Source: Lytechinus pictus (taxonomy: Eukaryota > Echinodermata > Echinoidea > Temnopleuroida > Toxopneustidae). Taken from it: a DNA stretch of 64,000 bases. Shown here in pieces: positions 34,801-46,800 of the stretch. The translations under genes were made by a program, and so were the position numbers. The notes under the pieces were generated by a model. It made no database searches, was not told the origin of the DNA, and saw only the letters and a list, made by a program, of their open reading frames with translations. Positions within the stretch are counted from its first letter, which is position 1; each line of letters opens with the position of its first letter. The stretch lies in assembly GCF_037042905.1 (NCBI RefSeq), contig NC_087253.1, positions 17,721,001 to 17,785,000 on the forward strand. Reading direction: 5' to 3'.

Positions 34801-37800
34801 GACACAAGTCATGGTGGTATTCGAACACACGACCCTCTGACTACAAGGCAAGAGTCAGAACCACTACACCACATCGCTTCCACAATTGTCCCTATATACT
34901 GTGAGTGGTCTCTCAGTGACTATGTGTGTGTGTTATAAAGAATTAATCTTTAAATATACCTTTTAAGGTTAAAATAAAAAAATACAGACATAAAAAATCC
35001 AATAGCTATAGATTGTTGTTGAGAGGACCATACTTGTTTACTTGGTTACCATTTATCTATGGTAAGAATGTTTTGAGTAGTGAATTGGCATGTTATCGTT
35101 CAAGTGGATCTATATTACAAGACTACACTGCACACTGCATTATGGGTAAGACTTGAAGGCAGTGCTTTCATGAGTTGGTTTGTATCTGCTTTAAGATATG
35201 AACTGTTGTCAGCCCATAGATTCAACTTACAAGTACTTCAGTGTCCGGAACAGAATGCGTTCCAAAGTTAGGTCTGTCAAACGTTATTCTATAGGTAGCC
35301 TCTACAGGATCTAGCGCATCTATCTGGCCTGTAAACAGACCGTCGTGGGGCGTTCTCAAACGAGCTGTGGAGAAAAATAGAATAATAATACGCATTTATA
35401 TAGCGCCATCTATCTAGAAATACCAGACCAGTAGTCTATTCCGAGACGCATTGTTATTATTATTATTATCCAGGCTTTAGCACAAGTTGACTTTTAGCGC
35501 TCAGCGCATTCAAGGAATTAACCCTGCCGTGTACCCATTTACCTCACCTGGGTTGAGTGGAGCACAATGTGGGTAAATTTCTTGCTGAAGGAAAACACGC
35601 CATGGCAGGGATTCGAACCCACGTCCCTCAGATTGAAAGACGAGAGTCGTAACCACTAGACTACGGCGCCCCCACATTCATTCATTCAGTCAAGTAATCG
35701 ATGGCTGTTTTCTGACAGGTACAAAAATTATGGTGAGGTGCTTTTAAACAAGGTAGGAAAAAAGGAAGAATCAAAGTCATTTAGTCAAGAAACCTAGCTC
35801 AAGTATCTGATCTGGCCGCCATCATTATCAAGCCTAATCAATCGATCACGATAGCAGTCTCCTGCATTCCTCTAAATTAATATTATCAAATGAACAAAAT
35901 GTTTTGTTATTTATTTTCATTAATTATGTTACAACCACAGTATTGTTGACTTGTTATACCTCTGTATATATTGTATTTCTCTGACGTGAATGCAGAAATA
36001 AATCAAAATCAAATCAAATCAAATCAAATTGGTAAACACACCATAGTGTGGCATTCTCAAATGAGCTGTGGAGAAAAAAACGGTATACAAAAATTGGTCT
36101 ATTGATCTAGTTAAACTTTCTACCAAATACATGTACACAAATTATAGTGTAGTGCTCTAAACGAGCCGTGAAGGATTAAAAAAAATTGAATGAATTTAGT
36201 CAAGAGAGCTACTAGCGCATCTTTCTGACCTGTAAACAAGCATCGTGGGGATCGCAGGCTTTTGAGAAAACAAAACTAATAATATATAGTCAAGTGATCT
36301 AGCATATCTACCGGACTGGTAAACTAGCAATTGTGAGCTCTTATGATGAGCTTTAAAGAAAATAAAAAATTAAATTTGTGCAGTCAAGTAATCGACTGCA
36401 GCTTTCTAACCGGGAAAGATGTCAAATTGAGGTGCTTTCAAACAAGCTATAAAAATAGGTGCAGCGGTAGTCAAGTAATCTAGCACATCTTTCTAATTTG
36501 GGCCCAAAAATCAAAGCTAAGAGATTGATTGTGGGTCAGATTTTTGCGACTGATCATACACAATAATCAATGAAATGAGATGAATCAGCCCTATTGGCGC
36601 CACATTCAATGCCATCATCGATCGCCAAATCATATCATTATCAGCATTATTTATTCGACAATAAAAATGTGTACATATGAAGTACATGTAAAAGATATGA
36701 AATAGAGGAAGATAAGACAGAGTGGTCTTTTGGTCAGGGTTCACAAAAGGGGAGTTCTTCTCTGTTGCCTGTAAGCATGCGAACCCTCACATGTCACTCT
36801 GGATGAAACATTTAATATTGCACAATAAATACAAACGTTTACAAAAACTAATTCATTTCGATACATGGATATACAGATACGCAACTGACAACCTGAGACT
36901 TACAATCCTAATCTAACAATGGAATCCTAAAATTTCTGAAAAAGCATCTGAAGCGATCTACAGATTGATTTGGTGCAATACAAGTCCAATTGTTTCTATT
37001 TATTATTATCATTAATATTATTATCAATATTAATATCATTATTATTATTATTATTATTAACAAAAAAGGCACAAAACAAACAAAAAATTGAAATATTTCC
37101 ATGACCTCTCACCTGTAACCTTTGTGCCAATACATAGGGGTATTGGGATCTCATCCGGGAGATCTTTGACCTCTGAAAGGTCAAGTTCTTGACCTTTCCT
37201 GTGTTGTAACATCCTGACCTTTTGTCTTCTTTCTTCCAGGGCTGCCCTCTCCTCCTCAAAGAATGCTGGCGAACATCTACAATTAAAAAAAAAACATTAA
37301 AATTAAAAATGAGAACATCAAATTATGATAACAATATTTTACTCTTATATAGCGCTGATCTCATTGGAAAGACATCTCTAAGAACTTTATGATGATGATA
37401 ATGATGACAGTGATGATGATGAACAGCATTTGTATGAAAAATGAAAAAAAAAAAGATCGATGAAGCTCTATCCCTTAAATGTTGAACGCCAAACAGGGTA
37501 TCAGCAACTCCCATCTTTTCACGTCTTTTGGTCTGACGCGGCCGGGGTTTGAACCTCTGCTTGTGAGACTTATGCTCTACCAACTGAGCTTATAAACAGG
37601 TTCCTGTAAAAAATTCAAAGATGCCGGCTCCCAAATATGTCACACATTATTCACAGTTGCCAGAAATGATAGGTCTGAAGTTCAGATTTGGAGGTCTCAA
37701 TGTCGTTACAATCAAGTACCGGTAGTTGAATTGGTAGAGGATTCCAAAGACGAGGAGCAACTGACAAAAGAAGCTCTATCCCGGTATGTTTACAGTCAGT

Positions 37801-40800
37801 TGCTGGGCTTTTGGAGAATTAGTCGAGCAGAATGAAGTCCTGGGTCCCGTGACACAAAGGTTAGCGATTGACCATACGCTTGATTATCATGATTGATCGT
37901 ACACAGAGGTCAACGCAATCAATCGTAGAGATAGTCTTCTACGATGATTGCTAAGCTTTGTTTTACAGGCCCCTGGTCGCAGTTGACGTAAACAATTACA
38001 GATATATTATTTCCCCGGTCACTGGATTCCAGCTTGCCCACACTCAATGTATGCATAAGATCCCCTCCATAAGGTGTATTACAGCAATGGGCAGTCGATA
38101 AGCTCTAATTGCTAAGCCAAGTCCAAGAGTGAATTGATGTGGTGAATTAGGCGTAATTTATACAAGAAATCTGCATAGACCATAGGTTCAACCGATTGTT
38201 TTCAAAACCAACTTTGTGAATTCGGACCAATGTATGCATAAGATCCCCTCCATAAGGTGTATTGCAGCAATGGGCAGTCGATAAGCTCTAATTGCTATTA
38301 AGCCAAGTCCAAGAGTGAATTGATGTGGTAAATTAGGCGTAATTTATACAAGAAATCTGCATAAACCATAGGTTCAACCAATCGTTTTCAAAACCAACTT
38401 TGTGAATTCGGACCAATGTATGCATAAGGTTCACTCCATAGGGAGTATTACAGCAATGGGCAGTCAAGACACTCTTAATTGTTATTCCAACAACAGTGGC
38501 ATGAGCATCGTACTGGGTGGAGAGTGTCCAAGTCAAAGGGTGAACTGACAACTTGCCAAAAGGATGTCAGTGCCTTGGTGGGACTCAAACACTCAACCCT
38601 CCATTACAAAAGACAAGAGTTAGAACCCGTACACCACCACACTTCCAATGCTCAAACAGCAGTATAACATCAGTTAAAAATGCATATAAAGTGTGGGCTC
38701 TGTGACACAAAGGTTTGCAATCAATCGCTAAATACCTATGGCCAATCAAGATCATTGTTGCATGCACACTCGGTTTAAAATACTGACCAGGAACCAATCA
38801 GTGAGGTTCTTTCATATTTGCAATTCATCACAAATCTTTGTTTTACAAACCCCAAGGACTTAAGATCAAAATATGGAGGAAACTCTTTCAATAAATACAA
38901 ATATGACAGTACAGTAAGACGTTGCCTTAAAAAGGCGAGTATTGACACTAAAACTAACCTTCTAGGCTTGCCCATCAACCTGCGGATTATACACCATTCC
39001 ACTTTGGTCAATTTACGTTGCTTCAGCTGCGGAAAGGACTCCCTCAGGCAAATCTTGAAGTCATTTTCTCCTTCAAATAATGATCTGTGAAATAAAGTGA
39101 ACGAGCAGCATAAATTCCAATTTCTGTAACAACTACAAATTGGTATGAGCACAGTCTAATAAATTGACTGCCAAAATGTAAAAATATATAAAGCAAGGCT
39201 CGACATTAGCGGTGGCCCGGGGCCACTAGAAATTCACCTCGGGCAACCATTATTGATAAAATGTTAAGTTTTGGTGGCCCGAATCGGGCAACCAATAATT
39301 TTCAGAATAGCGCAATTTTTCTCCCGATTTTGCACGCATTTATCAACTTTCTACAGTTCAAATTGCAACCCAGTTCGTCATGCGCCCTTTTTGTTGATCT
39401 ACACACAAATACACACACACAAAGTTTGCATATTAGGCCTACAGCTATAGCATACAGTAGCTATTATCCAGCCAGCCGCGCCAGCCAGCCGCGCCGGCCG
39501 GCTGGCGTGAGCTTTGCATGAAGCCATATACAGCTGTGCTCTAGCTCTAGATCTAGCTCAGCCTATTCAGACTCCGGGAGCTGCGATAAAAAATGTTGCT
39601 GCTAAGAAATCTTCCACAGAACTTTGAAAATCTGAGTCAAAGTCACATTTTACACCAATGAAATGACATTCTACAGTCTATATTACGAAAATTTGGTGTA
39701 CCCTGATAATTTGCAAGCATTAAGAAGAGGAATTATGACCTCTCTTTTGACTACAAAAGACCGATTTCCAAATGAATTAATACACATAAAAACACATAGG
39801 CAAGTACATCACAGTCCCACGTGTGCATTTGTATGTATGTTGATACTTGGTTTCTTTCGAAGCTGTGTCTTTTCTAGCCAAAAATAAACAGACAGTTTTT
39901 TGTTTATAAATGACTTCTTAAACCACTCTTGAGAAAGTAAATACTTAATTGGGAAGGCATTTCATTGATATGAAATGTGAATTTTTCCAACATTTTGGCA
40001 AAAATAGGGAAGGACTTTTCTCACACTTTTTTTCCAGATATAACTTTTGCCGTTTTTTTTCTTTCATTTTTTTTTACAGTGGTTAAACCATTTATACCCC
40101 TTCCCATTGAATATGCCTGATTAAAAAATATGTTTCTACTGAAAATAAAATAATACAAACTAAAGGATTTAAAAATAACAAGTGGAATGCCTCTGGCCGT
40201 CTCACCTGCATCACGCGATTCAATATAGCAGCAGTGCTGATTTTGAAAACTACTATAACTCGCACAAGATGTTCAGTGATACTTGGTTACTCTTATTTCC
40301 ACGTTTTATGAACTAGACCAATACACTTATAGAGATATGATGGCAATTCAAAAAATACCCCCAACGTGGCCAAAGTTCTTTGACCTTACATGACCTTTGA
40401 CCTTGATCATGTGACCTGAAACTCGCACAGGATGTTCAGTGATACTTGATTACTATTATGTCCAAGTTTTATGAACTAGACCAACACACTTTCAAATTTA
40501 TGGCTGTAATTCAACAAATACCCCAATTTGGCCAAAGTTCATTGACCCTAAATGACCTTTGACCTTGATCATGTGACCTGAAACTTGCACAGGATGTTCA
40601 GTAATACTTGATTACTATTATGTCCAAGTTTCATGAATCAGATCCATAAACTTTCAAGTTATGATGGTAATTCAACAGATACCCCCAATTCGGCCAAAGT
40701 TCATTGACCCTAAATGACCTTTGACCTTGGTCATGTGACGTGAAACTCATGCAGGATGTTCAGTGATACTTGATTAACCTTATGTATAAGTTTCATGAAC

Positions 40801-43800
40801 TAGGTCCATATATTTTCTAAGTTATGATGACATTTCAAAAACTTAACCTTAGGTTAAGATTTTGATGTTGATTCCCCCAACATGGTCTAAGTTCATTGAC
40901 CCTAAATGACCTTTGACCTTAGTCATGTGACATGAAACTCAGGCAGGATGTTCAGTAATACTTGATTAACCTTATGGCCAAGTTTCATGAACTAGGTCCA
41001 TATACTTTTTAAGTTATGCTGTCATTTCAAAAACTTAACCTCAGGTTAAGATTTGGTGTTGACGCCGCCGTCGCCGCCACCGTCGCCGCCGCCGCCGTCG
41101 CCGCCGCCGTCGGAAAAGCGGCGCCTATAGTCTCACTCTGCTATACAGGTGAGACAAAAATGTGCCATTCCCAGAAGGTAAGTGAGAATTATTTGCTTGG
41201 CTTTTAATTATATTCCAGTCAGAATAGACTGTTGCCACAGCTGTTAAAAAATATTTGTAATGGCTTCTTAATTTCCCCTTTTCCCCATGTTTATATTAAT
41301 TTTGTTTTATTCATTTTTCTTTCACTTTCTTTTCTTTTTTTTCTCTCTAAATTTTTTCTTTTCTTTTTTTTCCCTGTTCTTTGTTTTTTTTTCTTTCTTC
41401 ATTTTCTTTCTTTTGTTTTATTTCACTTATTTCTTTTATTATTTTTGTTTTCTTTTTGTAATATACTTTTTGAAAATTATTTTCATTTGTTTCCCCCTTT
41501 TATGCATTGTTCTAATTTTGCAGCATATTTTTCTGTGATTTTCTCCTGCTATAATATGCTGCAAAAGAGAAAACAGAAATAAACTGGATTTGGGGCCTGC
41601 ATAATCTAGGATTTAGGATTCAAAGAGGAAGAAATGAAAAACCATTGTTTTGTACATCTATCTTAGTTTACTATGCACTATTTATTTATTTTACCATTAT
41701 GAGTGTGTGTCTATACAGAGATTTAAAAAAAAGTCCACACAACCTGCGAACAATAAAATTCATTTATTCTCTTTCAATCATTTCATTTTTACAACGATAG
41801 AAACAATTTATATTTTACCACAAGCCAATTAGCAAAGTAAAATAACAGCAAACAAGGTTTACATACAAGATGATTAAGTGAAAGTAACTTAGTGGTAGTG
41901 GCTGCAGAATTAATATTTCAGAAGTTTGTTTTATTAATTTTTAATGTGTTTCTTTATATTTTTCGGACCACCAAACTTTAATATCGGGCCACCAAAAAAA
42001 ATTATTTGATGGTTTTGGTGGCCCGAACGGGCCACCACCAAAAAAAGTTAATGTGGAGCTTTGTATAAAGGATTATTATTTATCATCATCTATAAAGTTT
42101 TAGCGATGCATTAAAAAAAGCATATTTCGGTCTGCATCAATTGCCTGTGCAGTATCAGAGCGTATCCCTAAATGGACCAAAATCTGAAGAATATCCCATA
42201 GGCTCCTGTACAAAATTTGCTATTGACTATGAGAGCATATTCAACAGTATAGTGCACATGCACAAATGCATGAAATATAAAATGCGTAGAATTAAATCAA
42301 TGCGATGCGCAGCATAGAGCACGACGCTCAATGACGTCATAATGAACTACATGTAAGTCGCATGTCAACTACCAAATTTTATCTTATGAAGTAATGATGC
42401 CATTATGTGATAAGCGATGTGACTTGTTCAGTCAAATTTCTCCCTCTTTTTGATTGCTGGGGGTGGGAAAGATGAAATTATATTGGATGGCTTTATTTCA
42501 TGGAATACCAGAAATATTCCACTCGTTAGGGCCAATATCCCACTCATCTACGATTCGTGGAATATTTGCCCAAACTCTTGGAATATTTCTGGTATTCCAT
42601 TCTGAGCCATCCAATATAATATAACTACACAATTCTGATACAAAATCCAATTCAATTAATTTTGTTGTATGATCAATTGCAATGCATTTTCATGGGGCCT
42701 GGGTCCCATGTCAAAAAATGTTTGTAAGTTATGGATGACTTCATGCACGACTGATGGCCCTATCTTCTGCTAAATGATATTTCCTATTTTGCTAACTTAG
42801 CACGTAAAAACATGTTCTAGTCATTTGTAAAATCACACTAAAATTTTCTAAGAGCTTTATCAAACAACATCCTAAGGCTCCATAACGTAAAGCTTAGACA
42901 TTGATCACAGGAATTATTTTTACAATTGTAGGAATCAGCTCAACTATCAACCACTAAACTTAATGGTCTGTATTCTGAAGTGTTTAACTTAGACCAGTCT
43001 TACTATGTGCTGAGATTATGGGGAGCCAAATATTCTAAAATTCTGTTTATATTGTATATTTCGAATATTTATTAATTCGTTTCCTTTTGCTTTCATAATG
43101 AAGAAATATGCTTCAGTTATCATTCCCAAACAATTATCAACAATGTGAGTGTCAATTGAGATAAAAGAGAGGATTGGTACTGTTAGGGATCCGTTCCCCA
43201 ATCGGCTTTCCATAGTTAAACCACAACTTAAAACCAGGGTTTAATTTAAACCTGAGTTCAGAATACGGGCCTATATAACTGGGTCCTGGACCTGTAACAC
43301 AAAGCTTAGTCATCATCATAGAACATTTTTTATGGTTTGTTTGCATTGACTACAATAAACACTCCTGAAGACGGACAGTCAACCTGCCCGAAACGTCGAG
43401 TCTCTCTACTACTCATCATCTCTACTCGCCGACTCAAGCCAGCATCTCCTCACTAGCTCTACTACTCAAGCTGTTCTCAACTCATCAATCTTTCCTGGTT
43501 TACAGTCCTTTTCAGGACTACTTTCAAGAAAGAATACTCTACTCTCAAATCTCCACTTTCTCGCCTATCCATTTCTTCTCTTCTCCTATCCACTGTTTCT
43601 ACAACACTTCACATGGTGTACCGTAAACCACATCAACGATTGTACATACCACCATGCAAACCTTCAAACAACATCCGAATAAACAATAAATCGTATTACA
43701 CTCAGCCCAACGATCTATGACTAAGTTAAATATCACTAGGCCCTGAACTTACTTGTCAATGTTTGAGTAGAAATATTCATAGATGCACCACTTGTACGCC

Positions 43801-46800
43801 TTGGGCAATTTCAGTAGGTTCTTGAGGCGCTGTCCCAGCTTCTGGGCGGACTTCTTGTAAGACACATGGCCGCTTCCCCCTGCTGCGGTGCTGGCGGATG
43901 AAGACGGCTTGGACGGCATCGGAGCGGGGGAGGGATTATGGGCAGAAGACTTGGAAGCACTAGGACGGGGCGGGGATACGAGCGTTGGGATTGATATATT
44001 CAGTTTTGTGGGCTGCAAAGAAAGGAGTAGATGGGAATTTGTTTTTAATCAAAGGCAAGTATTGATATTGAAATCATTGACACAAATTTTTTTTCTTCAA
44101 ATGCAATATACAGAGTAGTTTTTTTGTTTTGCTGGTACATCCATTTGGAATAATTTATTCTGTTATTCTGGCATTATAATAGCCTTAATCTATAATCTGG
44201 CCTTTTGTGTTGTTTTATGTTCTCTTCTCAGGTTGTTTGTCTTAACTTTACATTGTATGCTTTTCATAATTATATTTGTAATATTTATACTTTTCTTGTA
44301 GGGCCTCCAAGACAACAGTATGCCAGTTACTGATGGAGCCATCCTACCAAAACAAGACTAATAAATAAATAATACTTTAAGTTGGGGTGGAATGACCCGG
44401 GGCCCGTTTCATCAGACTTACATAGTTGTTGTAAATTTGCTATAATTTAAATTCCACATAAACCTTGATATTGCGATTGCTAGCAAGTGCATTGATGAAA
44501 TAGCCCTCATTATTCAAAACACATCAAATCTTACTGTTCTTTGAGATGGCGACATCTTAATTTTTTTGCTCGGTGAAGCCCTAATGGGAGACATGGATGT
44601 GTCCTCATCATCGTTGAATATCCTCCGATTTTTCTTCCGGATTCTTGTGGGCTGGGATGACAAATTGAAACAGATACATTCAAATGTAAAAAGTTATTCT
44701 TCTGTATCATCATCATCATCACCATTATCATCATCATCATCATTGCCATCATTATTACTATGATCATTGTTATCATCAGAATTATCATCCTTGGTTGCAT
44801 GTCATAAGGTGGTCCAATTTCGCGAACAGGGTAAAAATTGTCAAAAATTTTATTTTTTGATATGTTATAGCTATTACCATTCTCTAAATAATGGAAAAGT
44901 TTTAAGTCTCGAATACCTTTATTTTTCCTTAAAATGACTAATTAACAGATAATTATTACATAGACGTCCATGTAAATGTGAATTTTGAAATGTGTTTTTT
45001 TCAAATTGGACCTGCTGCACATAAAATGGTGTCAAAAGTTAATGCAACATTAGATCACCCTAGTAAATTGCAGTTATAATCTTGAAACATCAATAATTAA
45101 ATCTGTACCAAAAATTGAATAATTATCTATCATTGTATGCATATTAATTATACTAATTAATTAACAATATTTAATTTCACATTTTTGCCCCCAAAATACC
45201 TGTCACTGTATTTATATGCTTGGCAAAATGACAACATCATGGGTAGAAATGTTTGTTGCAATGATACACAACATTTGTACTAAAAATCAAGATTACAAAT
45301 TAGATAATTAACCAAATCTCTCTGGTTTACTAATTGATTAGGTTGCAGATCAGAGCTGACATACACATGTATTCCATTGCTGCATATTTTCAAAATTGTC
45401 AAATTTTTATGACATTTAGTTGTTCCCTGCTTTAAAATGCCCAGAAATATGAGGATAACAGTCATATTACATATTATAGTAAGTTGTTTATTAGGTTTAA
45501 TTAATATTTTATCATTTACCGCATCCACCGGCTCCGCCACCCGTTATTTCAAACTTAATGTGCTATAGTTTTTGTTCCTGATATTGTATTGATCTAATTC
45601 ATAGTAATATATTTAGCCTATAGTTCTAGCTTCAAAATGAGATATTACTCAATAAATTTGGTCAAGATGCTGTGATGTAGCAACAATTTATCCATGGCAC
45701 CGTGTGGAAAATTGTTCATACGCCACCCTTTTTGCATACCCAACTTATGAAATGCGACCCCTTATCATTTTGATTATCATCATTGTCACTAATCATGATT
45801 ATTCAAAGAAGTAGAAGTATAGTTATTGTTATTATCATCAATATCACAATCATACATATCAATGATCATTATTATCACTAATTTGGATTATCATCATTAT
45901 CACTAATACATGTATTTTATCATCATCATACTTACATGCCCTCTCCTTGGCACGGATGGAGTAGTCCTCGATGGTGATGCCTTACTCGGACTAGGGGCCG
46001 GTGACGGGGAAAGCTTAGCCTTCCCTGCACTTCTCAGGCTCATCAAAGCCTCTGCAGATGCTGCATTAGCAAAGAAAAAAAAAACAGTGAGGGAACGAAC
46101 ACCACCCACTTGGGCCACAATGGTTATGATGCCACAGGGAATGATTTTACTGGTATTGCATCGCAATTTGCTCCATATTTATTTCTACTGCTACTGTATA
46201 CATGAAGTCTTTTGACACAGGACTGTACAGATCCTAGTTGGGAGCTTTTCTCTTATGACCAAAAATGCTAATCAAAATTATTCCCTGTATTTTTCTTGAT
46301 GTTCACGAGGGCCGTATTTGTCTAACAAGGGCGCGCGATTTATATTCATATCAAAGACACTACTACAGTAGAGGCGCCGCTCCAAAAATTGGGATTGTCC
46401 CAGAAAACAAGGATATCCTCAATAAGCCAAGACAAATTGTGTCTTGATAAATTGAGATTGTCCTTGTTTATGGGGAATTTTTTTTCACTTACCCCTGCAG
46501 GACATAGACGGCAATTACGGGGATTGAGAGTGCAACAAATATATTCAGTGACCTCCATTCCCCCAGTTCACCATCATTTTCACGACTTGCCGTCTTCCAA
46601 TAATGTTATGAAACCTGATATGTTTACATTGACAAGCACACTCGATTGATGTCGGCACTTGACAGGTGAATGAACTTTCCTAGATTTCTTGTGTGGATAA
46701 CTCTTTGAAAACTGAGACAGTCCCTGTCAACTGGGACCATCCCAATATGCTGACCGGCGCCTCTACTGCTAGGTACTCAAACTATTTTACACGCAAATCG

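Noticed and set aside
41232..41582. Phe/Leu-rich membrane-protein-like frame
   Set aside because: It is a translation of a T-rich tract with no conserved pattern.
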